NCBI RefSeq assembly: GCF_000024405.1
Contig: NC_013517.1
Span: forward strand, 2,604,001-2,668,000
Source: Sebaldella termitidis ATCC 33386
GTDB taxonomy: Bacteria > Fusobacteriota > Fusobacteriia > Fusobacteriales > Leptotrichiaceae
DNA: 64,000 bases
Direction: 5' to 3'
The notes beneath the pieces are model-generated. The model was not told the DNA's origin and did no database searches. It was given only the letters and a program-made list of their open reading frames with translations. Shown in pieces: positions 36,938 through 47,378 of this stretch. The position numbers and the translations under genes were made by a program. The first letter of the stretch is position 1; each line of letters starts with the position of its first letter.

Positions 36938-37289
36938 GAATATAAAAATATTTTAGATATATTATTTTTTATTTGTATTCATGTAACTGCCCGATGTCGA
37001 TCTAGTGCTTTGTCTTATTTAATATTTTAAAAATGAAAATAAGTCTGAGGTACAAGTGTTCTGACATTAAAAGCTCCTAGTTATATAAACACAACTCGGA
37101 CAAAACACCTGATATGCATTTCATAAAAATTTATCATTTACCATCTATTATACTATATTTTTTTATTTATTTCCATGTTTATTTTATATTTTTATTATCT
37201 TAAGCATTAAAAAACTATTTTATCAGCAGCTCTGTTTATATAAAAAACATACCTTTCTGGGATTTCACAGATAAAAATATTTTTTTCTC
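36938..37289. other. Gene-free stretch between rpmF and the second autotransporter
   Basis: No credible ORF in either strand and no named element. The part near 37000-37120 (GATGTCGATCTAGTGC and following) is less AT-rich than its surroundings and could be the trace of older coding or mobile DNA, but nothing is recognisable. Confidence 0.4.
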
Positions 37290-37326
37290 AAAAAGGAACT
37301 GCTGTACATAATAATACAACAGTCCC
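37290..37326 (-). terminator. Terminator of the second autotransporter
   Basis: On the minus strand a GGGACTGTTGTA / TACAGCAGTTCC stem (one wobble and one mismatch) with a short AT loop, followed by TTTTT. It lies 18 bp past the stop. Confidence 0.8.
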
Positions 37327-37343
37327 TGTTTTTATTCTATTTA

Positions 37344-40300
37344 CTAAAACACTGCTTTCAGATTAATACCCGCTCTGTAGTCATCTTTTCCTACATCTCC
37401 TGTTTTATATTCCCCAGTTAGGAATATCCCGTATCTGTCTTCTATTTCTACTCCCAGAGTTGCTTTTGTTTTGAAAGCTCCTTTTTCATCTTCCGGTTTT
37501 GCCAGTCTGTGATAATTATCTTCTACTGCTGTAAGTCTTGCATATTCTCTTTCATTAAAGTCAGCAAGTTCATATTCATATGATAAATCAAGTGCTCCTT
37601 TCAGCTTCCAGCTTTCTCTGCTGTTCAAAGGATACTCCCCTTTCAGCTCTACTCCGGCTTTTGGTTTTACACTCCATGCATCATTACCGTCTACTTCCAG
37701 TGCTTCAAGACCTTTCTCACTAAATGTCGGTCTTATACCGTACATTACCTTTACTCCTCCATAAGGCATTATACTTGCTCTTTTTCCCAGCTCCAGCTCT
37801 TTCCCCAGTATATTGTTGCTTGTCAGGCTGTAGCTTTCATATTTTGCCGTCATTTCAGATCTTCCCGAATGTGTCCAGTCTATATTTCTTTCCATGTTAT
37901 GGAAGCTTACTCTTCCTGTAAGATCATTTCTTAATACCCAGTTATTCGTACTGTATTTATTATGTAATCCCAGCTGTAAAGTATCTACCTTTTCCTCACT
38001 GTCATTACTGTCTGAAAATTCAAATCCTGTGTGAAGATATCCTGCTGAATATCCGAATGTATGTTTGTAAGTTCTTTCCACTTCTCTTAACAGCTGTACT
38101 CCTGTCGATGTATAATCAAATCCCTGAACTCCTTCAGTTTCTTCTTTTAATTTCCCTTTTCCGGCTATTATATTTACTTTTACATTTTCTTTAGTATTAT
38201 TTTTGGAATTCTGAAGTATTCCCAGCGAGTCTTCAAATATGTCTGCTATTGTTTCTTCTCTCTGATTCATATTAGAATATACATCTCCGGCAAGACTTGA
38301 CATAGTCTTTCTGAAATCCATTTCTGTTTCTATAAGATCTATTTTATCAAATATACGTCCCATGTTTCCTTTTGAACCTACATATTTTGTGTCAAGTGCA
38401 AGTCCGAAATCCTGATACCATAATCCGCTTGTAAAGTTATCATATGGTATTTTCTGCATCCATATATCTACACTTCCTCTTTCATTTAGCACAGGAGTTG
38501 CAGACCATGTCAGCGATTTACTTCTGACTTTTACCAGTCCAGAATCCGGTCCTCCGCCTGTTGTCATCGGATTAAATACATCTTTGAATTTGTAAACTTC
38601 TGCATGTGTTCCCTCTGCAAATCCTCCCAGAATTCCTATAGGTTCTGTTGTATTAAACGACGGTGCATTGAACTGTACTGCATCTGATACAAATGCTGCT
38701 CCCAGATCCTCAGATACTGTAGCTTCTGATATAGTATCCGGATTTACCTTTATTGATATATCTATTCCCTTTAACTCAAAGTTTTCAGATACATTTATAA
38801 CTCCGGCATTTATAATACTTGGTACGGGATAACTTGTTTCCCCGTATGAAACCATGATTGAACCGCTCGCTCCGGCTCCGATATTTATCGTTCCCTGATT
38901 GAGAATCTGCGAACCGCCCTTCATTATGATTCCTTCACTGTCATTCCCGTTTATGTTAATAGTTCCTGTATTATTTAATGTTGATAATATATTCATATAA
39001 ATTGCTGTTGAATCATTACCATTCATTGTTATAGTTCCTGTATTATTGATTTCTGCTTTTTTATTTGCATAAATTCCTATTGAATTATTACCTGAAAGTT
39101 CTATATCTCCTGAATTCTGAAGAACTCCGTTTTCCACAAAAATACCGATAGCCCCCTCAGAGCTTGATGTTATTTTTCCTGAATTTACAGTCGGTAATCC
39201 AGATTCTTTGTTATCTTTACTGTAAATTCCCACTCCGTAGTATCCGAGTTCTATATCTCCCGTATTTGTAATACCTGTTCTGTCTCCGTATATTCCTATT
39301 GCATAGCTGTTTTTTGAAGAGTCCTCAAAATCTCTGATTACAGAATCTCCCACACGTATTTTTCCTGTGTTATTTATGATCCCGTTTTCATTATAAATAC
39401 CTACATTTGCTGTTCCGGCTGTTCCAGTAATATCTCCTGTATTTTGTATATTTCCGCCGTTTACAGTATAGAATGCCACTCCGCTTGATCCGCCAAGTGT
39501 TACCGCTCCGTTATTCGTTATGCTTCCTGCTCCGTCTCCAAAGACAATAATGCTTCCGCCACCTGCTGTTACATCAGCATTATTCAAGAGTGCAGAACCT
39601 GATCTGAGTACATATCCGAAGCTGTTATTTCCTAGTACTGTTGTACCGTCATTTAATATATTTGTTCCATTTAGTGCATAAACACCCACTGATTGATCAT
39701 TTGATATATTTAATGATGAACCGGCATTCAGATTCACTGTTCCGCCTGCTGCATATATACCTGTTCCGTTGTTTCCTATATTTACTGTATTATTCTGATT
39801 TAAAATTCCACCGTTTATATATATACCCACAGATGAGTTTCCTGCTGATACAGCTCCGTTATTTACTATTGTATCTGCTGAATTTTCACTGTAAATACCT
39901 ACTCCGGGATTATTATTATCAGATGAATTTCCTATTATTACCGTTCCGTTATTTGTTATAGATGTTCCGCCGTTTGCCTTTGAATAAATTCCTATTGACT
40001 TATCCCCGTTCAATTCTATTCTTCCGTCATTTGCTATTACAAGCGGTGCCGAACCTTCACCATAGATTCCTACAGTTTCTCTTCCGTTTCCTGTAATTAC
40101 ACCATTTGACAGATTTTCAAGATTAGAGCTGTTTTGTCCGTAAATTCCTACAGAAAGACTTCCCATAGCTATACTTCCGTCATTTAAGGCGTATGATCCG
40201 CTGCCGTTAGTATGAAGACCCATAGAGCTGTCTCCCAAAGATATCGAACCAATATTTTTCAGTCTTGTTCCATTACTTCCGTAAAGACCTGCCGAGCTGT

Positions 40301-43300
40301 TTCCAAATGCCATTGTACCTCTGTTTTCAGCATCTATTCCTGCTGTAAATCCTCCGGGAAGAGTAGAATTATACTGTCCTTCAAGTACTGCTCCTATTGT
40401 ATTATCCCCTGATGATACCAGTGTTGATCCTGTATCAAGCAGTACAGCAGAATCTTTCCCGTTTATAAGGCTTCCGTTTCCTGCCAGATTAGCAGTTCCG
40501 TTATAATGGAATGTACCATTCTTTACATTTCCTATTGTATATGTAGAACCTGCCGTTGATGCTATATTAAAGTTCTGGTTAAATGTCCCGTTTGATAATA
40601 TATTAAATACTGCTATATTATTTCCCGAAATATTTATATTCCCCGAACCGCTGAAATTCGTATTTCCATCCAGATAAAATCCTAATATATTGTTCCCTGT
40701 CATATTTAACGTTAACCCGGAAAGGTTTACCGTACTATCCTTGGCGTATATTCCTACACTGTCTGAACCTACGCTTAATGTACCCGTTCCGTTAAGAATT
40801 CCGTTATTTACATAAATTCCTATTCCGCCTGATGAATTTTGAAGATTTATATCCGAACTGCCACTAAGAGTCACTGTATTATCTCCCTGCGTCCCGGTTC
40901 TGTTTGATGCATATATACCATAAACTTTCCCCGGACCTGAAGCAGTTATTTTTCCGTTATTTGTTATATTTATTTTATCGTCCCCATACCCGAGTCCTGC
41001 TGAAGTTGTTACTCCGTCAAGATAATTAACACCATAAATTCCGGCTGTATTATTACCGGCAATTAATATTTCCCCGTTATTTTCAGTCAGTGATCCGTTG
41101 GCTGAGTATATTCCTACTGATTCATTCCCTGTAGTTTTTATTACATTATTATTAATTATGTGACCATAATCAGCAGCCATCCCTACGGCTTTTTCCCCGC
41201 CGAAAGCTATTGTCCCGTTATTTGTAAGTGTTATTTCATTTCTTCCCAGACTTCCTCCGTAGTTTCTCTGAGCAATACCTATTTGTTTATCCAGATTTCC
41301 TGTCATTGTTTTACCGCTGTTTAATGTTACAGACAATAATGCAAACTGGGCTTTTTCATACAGATCATTACCGTCCATATTGATATCTCTGTCAAGTATT
41401 AGTGCACCTTTATTCATTGATATTGGTATATAATCACTGGCACTGTCTGTATTTATACTTACATTATTTGCAAGATCCATTACTGGTGTTACCATTCCGT
41501 CAAGTGTCGTAAGTGACAGTGTACTTCCTGTTCCTTCAAGCATATATAAAATAGATCCCGATTTCATTGTCAGTCCTAATCTTCCGCCTGATATCCCTGT
41601 AAATGAAGTATTCAGATAGTTTTCAAGATTTGTACCATATTTCAGATAAAAAGCTATTCCGCCTTCTTCTACTGTAGCTTTTACATTTCCTGTTACGCTG
41701 TATTTCCCTGATGCAATGCCGCCGTCATAGTTATAGAACAGCAGACCTTTATTTCCAGCTACCAGATTCACGCCCTCAGAAAGATTTATTGTTGAATTGG
41801 CACCTGCATACAGCCCTATTCCTCCGTTTTCAGCTCTTATTGTACCGCCGCTCAGATTAGTATCTGTATTATTTATCTCACTGTAAATTCCCACTGCTTC
41901 TGTTCCGCTTGCTGTTATACTTCCGCCTGTCATATTAAATATGTTTTCATTGTACACACCCAGATTTCCAGTTGAAACTTCTAATATCCCTGTATTGCTC
42001 ACTTCTCCTGTACCACCGGTTCTCACTGCAATTCCTGTATTATTGGTTCCGTTTACTTTTATATTTCCGTTTTTATGATAAAAATATCCATATTCTTCTA
42101 TCTGAACTCCAACCTGTTTATTTCCTGCGATATTCATTGACATGCCGTCAGTTGTCACCCTTGCACCTGTTGACCCCAGCAGCTCCGCTGTTTCAGTATA
42201 TCCCGGACTCCAGATCGGATCCGGTTCAAATGTTACTGTTGTTAAATTAGAACCGCGTAAATATATCCCGGCATTTCCTTCACTCCCTGCCAGTAAATTT
42301 ATTTCATGATTCGTCGTAGTATCCGAGGAACTTCCTAAAATAACATCTCCGTAATCTTCTACTCTTAGTCCTACTCCTCCTCTTGAATATTCACCTACAT
42401 TAAGAAGATAGTCTGATAATATAAACTGAGGATTATCTACCATATATCCGCTTATATTTACATTATTTGCAGGATTATTCTGATCAGTTATATTTTTGGA
42501 ATATTGTATTATATTTCCCTTCATATTAGTATATATTCCCGCAGCACTGTCTGTGTAAGCAGAATTTCCTCCAGTGATATTACCGCTGTTTTCAAGACCG
42601 TTTACTCCTGAAGAACTGGCTGCTGTCTGTCTTGGATCTTCTGTTCCTATATCTACCTTTATTTTGGAATTAGCAAAGTTAAGTTCTCTTTCTATATCTA
42701 CCCCTATGCTCTGATCCCCAAGTACTGTTATAGGATTATAAAGCCTGATTTCTGTTCTTTGGAGACCATTGTACATTGATTTTGACTCATGCCATGTTCC
42801 ATTTGAATAATAATATGCATACTCACTTTTACTCATCATCGGGGCATTATGCGTATACACTCCTATGTTATTATTCCCGTACAGCTTCATATCACCATTG
42901 TTCATCAATATATGTTTCCCCGGATTTTCATCTAAATAATGATTTCCATTACTATCATTTGATTCACTGTAATTATATGAATATGCATTATTTGTCATAA
43001 GAAACAGTACGCTTTCAGGTGCTCTCATTTCTATTAATCCTGTATTATCAAAGCCTTCCTGCTTTCTCATACTTCCGCCTTCTGTAAACATAAAGGCAAC
43101 ATGTTTTCCTATAAGATTATTGGTACTGCTTGCTTCATTCAGCCCTATTATTTCTCCCCTGTTCATAAATATACTGTTGGCATCCTGCCATCCGCTGTGT
43201 GCCTGAATATTTACTGCTACAACATTTGAACCTTTCAAATTCCATGAACTGTTATTTTCCACATACTGAAACCATCTGTTATCTGTAGTGTGCCCAAGTG

Positions 43301-44657
43301 TAGTATCCAGAAATTTGTTCCCCAGCTCTGTTTTTTCAGCAGCTGTAATCCAGTTCCTTTCCTCCAGCTCGTCAAGTGTATAATTTTTCCATTCTCCTGT
43401 AACAGGATCCTGCATACCGCTGTAATGTTCATCATAGTGAAGAATCTGTACCAGATATTCAGCATTTACTACATCTCCTTCAAGTGTTACTTTCAGATCA
43501 TTTACATTTCCGCCTGCAGTTCCGTATCTTGTTATCGGATTATCTATTACTTTAAACAATCCCTGTACCTGATTTACATAACCCTGCGGATTATTATTAA
43601 TAGAGTCTGTATAAATTCCTGTTGGAAGCAGTGCATCTTCATAGGTCCATGTTCCTGATACAGGATCATAAATTCCTCTTTGATTATATTCAAGACCGGC
43701 AGATGGTGCTCCTATTACATTGTCCAATGTATAGTCATAAAATCCCGGATTTGTAGTTGATCCAGTCATTGGCGGGTTAGTATTCGTTCTTACATTTATA
43801 GTTCCGCTTGTAATATCCATCTGTGATATTATTGAGTTTGATCCATTGTCATCTCCATAAGGGAAGAATCCAGTTGTCCCTCCGTTTCCTCCTCCTGTAC
43901 CGTTCAATGTAAGTACAGGTATAGAATTAAAATTCAATGTTGTTATATGGGGAATGGTCGGATTAAACGATAATATTTCAATTTCCGGAACACTCAGTAC
44001 ATCAGGCTCTGCAAAAGCCTGTTGATTTAGATTGATCGAAGGAACGTTCACTCCAGAAATATTGATATCTGAGATATTCTTAGTAGGTCCGTTTATTTTC
44101 ATGCTTATTCCCAGGTCTATTATCTTATTATCCTGTAAATTTTGAAACGGTTTAAAGTTTCCGTTTACTCCACTTCCGCCAAATATACCAGTAAGTACAG
44201 CCTTCTGTCCTTCTGTAAGATTATTATAGGCATCCACATTTCCGTTTAATATCATTTGCAGCGTATCATTGCTTATTCCGCTGTTAATAATAGAATTATA
44301 TAAATTTTCTTCTATTGTATTTATTCCCATGCTTGTTTTCGGCATAGAATAATATTCTGCATTTTTTAGCGTGTTATCTCCTCTTTTTACATTACTGTAT
44401 AAACCGCTGAAAAATACCTGCCATTCTAAATATTCTGGCTTTATTATGTAATCGCTTTGCGCGTATAAATCTTTTAGTTCTTTATTTCTTTGAACGAGTA
44501 CTCGAGTCAATAAATTGTATGAACTTTCATTCGATTTTCCTTCTGTTAGATTCTTAACCATCTTATCATACATTTTGTCATACTTTGATTCTGCATTCAC
44601 AAAGGGTGCAATTGCATTAAATGCTAAAAATAACAGTAGTTTGTCTTTGTTTTTCAT
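37344..44657 (-). CDS. Giant type V autotransporter, fusobacterial type (second)
   Basis: A 2,437-aa outer-membrane autotransporter. A signal peptide (MKNKDKLLLFLAFNAIAPFV, cleavage near VNA-E) leads into the same N-terminal module as the first protein (NKELKDLYAQSDYIIKPEYL). It lacks the long Pro-rich spacer. The passenger has a distinct first third with many aromatic residues (YYYSNGTWHESKSMYNG-like text) and then repeats with GIYG, NNGTI and SGNNI motifs. The final 335 residues or so (from about 2,100) form a barrel closely similar to the first one and end LKAVF. Promoter at 44758-44786. Function is presumably adhesive, with an unknown target. Confidence 0.92.
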   Translation of the reverse strand: MKNKDKLLLFLAFNAIAPFVNAESKYDKMYDKMVKNLTEGKSNESSYNLLTRVLVQRNKELKDLYAQSDYIIKPEYLEWQVFFSGLYSNVKRGDNTLKNAEYYSMPKTSMGINTIEENLYNSIINSGISNDTLQMILNGNVDAYNNLTEGQKAVLTGIFGGSGVNGNFKPFQNLQDNKIIDLGISMKINGPTKNISDINISGVNVPSINLNQQAFAEPDVLSVPEIEILSFNPTIPHITTLNFNSIPVLTLNGTGGGNGGTTGFFPYGDDNGSNSIISQMDITSGTINVRTNTNPPMTGSTTNPGFYDYTLDNVIGAPSAGLEYNQRGIYDPVSGTWTYEDALLPTGIYTDSINNNPQGYVNQVQGLFKVIDNPITRYGTAGGNVNDLKVTLEGDVVNAEYLVQILHYDEHYSGMQDPVTGEWKNYTLDELEERNWITAAEKTELGNKFLDTTLGHTTDNRWFQYVENNSSWNLKGSNVVAVNIQAHSGWQDANSIFMNRGEIIGLNEASSTNNLIGKHVAFMFTEGGSMRKQEGFDNTGLIEMRAPESVLFLMTNNAYSYNYSESNDSNGNHYLDENPGKHILMNNGDMKLYGNNNIGVYTHNAPMMSKSEYAYYYSNGTWHESKSMYNGLQRTEIRLYNPITVLGDQSIGVDIERELNFANSKIKVDIGTEDPRQTAASSSGVNGLENSGNITGGNSAYTDSAAGIYTNMKGNIIQYSKNITDQNNPANNVNISGYMVDNPQFILSDYLLNVGEYSRGGVGLRVEDYGDVILGSSSDTTTNHEINLLAGSEGNAGIYLRGSNLTTVTFEPDPIWSPGYTETAELLGSTGARVTTDGMSMNIAGNKQVGVQIEEYGYFYHKNGNIKVNGTNNTGIAVRTGGTGEVSNTGILEVSTGNLGVYNENIFNMTGGSITASGTEAVGIYSEINNTDTNLSGGTIRAENGGIGLYAGANSTINLSEGVNLVAGNKGLLFYNYDGGIASGKYSVTGNVKATVEEGGIAFYLKYGTNLENYLNTSFTGISGGRLGLTMKSGSILYMLEGTGSTLSLTTLDGMVTPVMDLANNVSINTDSASDYIPISMNKGALILDRDINMDGNDLYEKAQFALLSVTLNSGKTMTGNLDKQIGIAQRNYGGSLGRNEITLTNNGTIAFGGEKAVGMAADYGHIINNNVIKTTGNESVGIYSANGSLTENNGEILIAGNNTAGIYGVNYLDGVTTSAGLGYGDDKINITNNGKITASGPGKVYGIYASNRTGTQGDNTVTLSGSSDINLQNSSGGIGIYVNNGILNGTGTLSVGSDSVGIYAKDSTVNLSGLTLNMTGNNILGFYLDGNTNFSGSGNINISGNNIAVFNILSNGTFNQNFNIASTAGSTYTIGNVKNGTFHYNGTANLAGNGSLINGKDSAVLLDTGSTLVSSGDNTIGAVLEGQYNSTLPGGFTAGIDAENRGTMAFGNSSAGLYGSNGTRLKNIGSISLGDSSMGLHTNGSGSYALNDGSIAMGSLSVGIYGQNSSNLENLSNGVITGNGRETVGIYGEGSAPLVIANDGRIELNGDKSIGIYSKANGGTSITNNGTVIIGNSSDNNNPGVGIYSENSADTIVNNGAVSAGNSSVGIYINGGILNQNNTVNIGNNGTGIYAAGGTVNLNAGSSLNISNDQSVGVYALNGTNILNDGTTVLGNNSFGYVLRSGSALLNNADVTAGGGSIIVFGDGAGSITNNGAVTLGGSSGVAFYTVNGGNIQNTGDITGTAGTANVGIYNENGIINNTGKIRVGDSVIRDFEDSSKNSYAIGIYGDRTGITNTGDIELGYYGVGIYSKDNKESGLPTVNSGKITSSSEGAIGIFVENGVLQNSGDIELSGNNSIGIYANKKAEINNTGTITMNGNDSTAIYMNILSTLNNTGTININGNDSEGIIMKGGSQILNQGTINIGAGASGSIMVSYGETSYPVPSIINAGVINVSENFELKGIDISIKVNPDTISEATVSEDLGAAFVSDAVQFNAPSFNTTEPIGILGGFAEGTHAEVYKFKDVFNPMTTGGGPDSGLVKVRSKSLTWSATPVLNERGSVDIWMQKIPYDNFTSGLWYQDFGLALDTKYVGSKGNMGRIFDKIDLIETEMDFRKTMSSLAGDVYSNMNQREETIADIFEDSLGILQNSKNNTKENVKVNIIAGKGKLKEETEGVQGFDYTSTGVQLLREVERTYKHTFGYSAGYLHTGFEFSDSNDSEEKVDTLQLGLHNKYSTNNWVLRNDLTGRVSFHNMERNIDWTHSGRSEMTAKYESYSLTSNNILGKELELGKRASIMPYGGVKVMYGIRPTFSEKGLEALEVDGNDAWSVKPKAGVELKGEYPLNSRESWKLKGALDLSYEYELADFNEREYARLTAVEDNYHRLAKPEDEKGAFKTKATLGVEIEDRYGIFLTGEYKTGDVGKDDYRAGINLKAVF

Positions 44658-44757
44658 CTTATTTTCTCCCTATTCCTTTCACTCATAATCTCCCATGCTT
44701 TTTCTCCAAAAAATATAGAAATGCTCTCGATTTGCCTTAGAAAATTCTTAGTACTCC

Positions 44758-44786
44758 ATTTTACTATTTTTTTTTAAAATTGTCAA
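44758..44786 (-). promoter_or_regulatory. Promoter of the second autotransporter
   Basis: TTGACA (44786-44781), 17 bp of mostly A, TAAAAT (44763-44758). The leader is about 95 nt with GGGAGAAAATAAG before the ATG. Most of the rest of the 350-bp gap up to the hairpin at 44963 is plain AT-rich sequence. Confidence 0.7.
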
Positions 44787-44962
44787 CATTTTTGTTTACA
44801 AATGTATCATTTTTTTTAGATTAAGACTAAAATGTCAATTTTTTTCTAATAAATTCAGAATTTTTTCAAATATTTGTCTTATATTTAGATTCTAAATTTA
44901 TATTCTACTTAATATTATTTATATTTTAGTTTTGCCTAAAAAACTTTTTTATACTGTATATA

Positions 44963-44995
44963 AAAAACAGCAGACTCAAAAAGTCTGCTGTTTTT
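44963..44995 (-). terminator. Terminator of the DMT transporter gene
   Basis: A 14-bp perfect stem AAAAACAGCAGACT / AGTCTGCTGTTTTT with a five-base loop, 12 bp past the stop at 45008. It reads well on both strands. Confidence 0.9.
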
Positions 44996-45007
44996 AACAA
45001 GGTATAT

Positions 45008-45910
45008 TTATTTTTTCTTTTTATATTTAAGCATTAAGCTTCCCAATAATATAAAGCCTCCGCCGAATATCTGCCTTATTCCGATATTTTCTCCCAGAAA
45101 AATATACGAAAATATCATTACATTTATTGGTGAAAAAAATAAATAATTTGAAGTTTTAACTATCCCTATATATTTTATTGCCTTTCCCCAGAATATAAAT
45201 CCAAGAAATGAAGCCACTATTACCAGATATGCTATCCCAAAAAATAATCCGAGAGTCATATTATGAAAATCGGGGAATTTTTCTCCGGCAGCCAGAATAT
45301 ATAATATAAGAAAAACAGAAGCATAGGTAAATGTCTTTTTTGTTACATAATAAATAGAATAGCCGAATTTATATTTTTTTAATGCCAGTGAATAAAAGCT
45401 CCATATAATTACTGCACCCAGCATTAGCATATCTCCTTTTATTCTGACTGAAATCCCGTTTGAAAACGAAATGACTGCAACCCCAAACATTGAAATAAGA
45501 AATCCTATAATAAGCGATTTTTCCATTTTTTCATCCTTTGTAAAAAAATGTGCTGTTATTGATGAAAAAAACGGTAAAGTCCCAAGTATAAAACCTATAT
45601 TAGATGCATTGGTAAGCTTGAGACCGCTGTTTTCCAAAATAAAATATAAAAATATCAAAAAACCTACTATTATAAATCGGCTTTCTTCCTTAAAGCTTTT
45701 TTTATGATATTCTTTTATATTCAGCAATGCACTCAAAAGTGCTACCAACACAAATCTGAAAATCAAAATCTGAACCGGCTCCAGCTCTTTTAATAAAAAC
45801 TTTCCTATTATATATGTAAAATCCCATGCAAATAAAGTTACTACCGCACAGATATTTCCGATCAATATTTTGTCTTTTATTTTCTGCACTTTAAAAATTT
45901 TTCCTTTCAC
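45008..45910 (-). CDS. EamA-family (DMT superfamily) transporter
   Basis: A 300-aa inner-membrane protein with about ten helices arranged as two EamA repeats (ICAVVTLFAWDFTYIIGKFL in the first half, GDMLMLGAVIIWSFYSLALK opening the second). Members export metabolites or amino acids, and the substrate here is not deducible. It follows the LUD-domain gene by 8 bp, so the two are likely one transcript. Confidence 0.85.
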   Translation of the reverse strand: MKGKIFKVQKIKDKILIGNICAVVTLFAWDFTYIIGKFLLKELEPVQILIFRFVLVALLSALLNIKEYHKKSFKEESRFIIVGFLIFLYFILENSGLKLTNASNIGFILGTLPFFSSITAHFFTKDEKMEKSLIIGFLISMFGVAVISFSNGISVRIKGDMLMLGAVIIWSFYSLALKKYKFGYSIYYVTKKTFTYASVFLILYILAAGEKFPDFHNMTLGLFFGIAYLVIVASFLGFIFWGKAIKYIGIVKTSNYLFFSPINVMIFSYIFLGENIGIRQIFGGGFILLGSLMLKYKKKK

Positions 45911-45918
45911 TTATTAAT

Positions 45919-46557
45919 TTAGTACCCCAAATTTTCATTTATAAGAATTACTTTCATTCTGTCAGGATTCATCTCTCTTCTGTATACAAGGTATTTATTG
46001 CATATTCTTTCAGGAGACCGGCAGTCTGAGCATTCTCCGGTAACAGTACACGGTGTCTGTTTGGAAAGTACCTTGGCATCCATGGGCCCTGCATAAAGTC
46101 TTATTCTTTCCTCTGCTTCTTTTATATCAGCAGTCAGCTTGTTCATACCTATTATTACAAAGACTTTTTTCGGACCAAAAATCATAGCCGCTATCCTGTT
46201 TCCGTTTCCGTCTACATTTAATATCTCACCATCCATAGTTACAGCACTGGCACTTAAAAAATAATAGTCTGCACTGAAACTTTTCCTGTAAATCTCATCT
46301 TTTTCCTCTCTTGTTTCATATGCATCTCTGTCTAAAAAAACATAGTTCCCGCTTCTAAAGAAATCCAAAACTCCTGTTTCTTTCAAAGTAACAGAACCTC
46401 CGTAAGATACAGTATCATTTTCTTTAACAAAAGATTTTATCAGTTCTGTAAGGTCTTCTTTTTTTTCCAGATAGAACATTTCAATATTTCTCTTCTCAAG
46501 ATTTTTCTTTAATTTTTCCGCTATTTTTTCTCCATGCCATTTTTTTACTATATCCAT
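45919..46557 (-). CDS. LUD-domain (DUF162, LutC/YkgG-like) protein
   Basis: A 212-aa protein of the LUD family, whose better-known members take part in lactate oxidation (LutB, LutC). Family blocks are VSYGGSVTLKETGVLDFF, FSADYYFLSASAVTMDGEI, NVDGNGNRIAAMIFGPKKV, and the terminal Cys-rich CTVTGECSDCRSPERICN. lutA and lutB are not nearby, so a role in lactate use is not supported. The ATG at 46557 is preferred over a GTG four codons earlier. Confidence 0.85.
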   Translation of the reverse strand: MDIVKKWHGEKIAEKLKKNLEKRNIEMFYLEKKEDLTELIKSFVKENDTVSYGGSVTLKETGVLDFFRSGNYVFLDRDAYETREEKDEIYRKSFSADYYFLSASAVTMDGEILNVDGNGNRIAAMIFGPKKVFVIIGMNKLTADIKEAEERIRLYAGPMDAKVLSKQTPCTVTGECSDCRSPERICNKYLVYRREMNPDRMKVILINENLGY

Positions 46558-46656
46558 ACATATACACACTCCCTTTATCTTTTTACTTCCTCTTAAAATA
46601 ATACTTCATATATAATTTTTTTTCAATTCTTTTCTCCAAAATATTTATTATTTTTA

Positions 46657-46685
46657 TTGAAAAATAATAAAATTTGTAGTAATAT
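46657..46685 (+). promoter_or_regulatory. Promoter of the DUF937 gene
   Basis: TTGAAA (46657-46662), 17 bp, TAATAT (46680-46685), about 39 bp before the ATG. Confidence 0.65.
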
Positions 46686-46723
46686 ATTTTAGATATACAA
46701 ATTTAAATATTGGAGGTGCGATA

Positions 46724-47311
46724 ATGAGTAACATAGTTGATATGTTTTCCGGGCTCTTAGGAACTAATATTGATCAGATACAGAACTCATTAGGAAATAA
46801 CGATAAAAAGGGAATTATGACTGCAGCATCTGTAGCTTTGCCTGCTATGTTGGAAGCACTAAATAAAAATACAAATACAAAGGAAGGTGCCCAGTCTTTG
46901 GCTAATGCGCTGGACAAAGACCATGACGGTTCCAAGCTTAATGATATTACATCTATGATCTCTAATTATAAAGGAGAAAATGGTTCTGCAATACTTAATC
47001 ATATGTTCGGAGACAAAAAAGAAAATATAATAAATTCTGTAAGTAAAAGCAGCGGACTTGACATGAACTCTACTTCAAACCTGATGAGTATGCTTGCCCC
47101 TTTCGTTCTGGAATTTCTCGGAAAGAATAAAAAAGAACAGAATCTTGATGCTGACGGGATTTCTAATCTTACTTCCATGGCTTCTAATTTTCTTGGCGGA
47201 TCAAACGGCGACCTTATGGGTATGCTTACGAATTTTCTTGATGCCGATAAAGACGGAAGTATCGTAGATGATGCAATGGATTTACTCGGAGGACTTTTCA
47301 AAAAGAAATAA
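46724..47311 (+). CDS. DUF937 protein
   Basis: A 195-aa acidic protein of the DUF937 family, which has no known function. Two calcium-loop-like stretches are visible, DKDHDGSKLND near residue 66 and DADKDGSIVDDAM near 173. Between them are hydrophobic helical segments (SMLAPFVLEFLG). There is no signal peptide. GGAGGTG precedes the ATG and a good promoter lies upstream. It is a lone plus-strand gene between minus-strand units, closed by the hairpin at 47335. Confidence 0.85.
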   Translation: MSNIVDMFSGLLGTNIDQIQNSLGNNDKKGIMTAASVALPAMLEALNKNTNTKEGAQSLANALDKDHDGSKLNDITSMISNYKGENGSAILNHMFGDKKENIINSVSKSSGLDMNSTSNLMSMLAPFVLEFLGKNKKEQNLDADGISNLTSMASNFLGGSNGDLMGMLTNFLDADKDGSIVDDAMDLLGGLFKKK

Positions 47312-47334
47312 TAAAAATTAAAAATACTGATTAT

Positions 47335-47377
47335 AAAAACCGATATGACTGTTTTTACAGCAATACCGGTTTTTTTT
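47335..47377. terminator. Bidirectional terminator between DUF937 and typA
   Basis: AAAACCG, TAT and CTGT pair with ACAG, ATA and CGGTTTT with small mismatches, and a T-run follows on the plus strand. The genes on either side converge here. Confidence 0.75.
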
Positions 47378-47378
47378 A

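Noticed and set aside
37724-43658. Plus-strand open frames opposite the second autotransporter
   Set aside because: Same shadow effect; no starts with ribosome sites and no domain.
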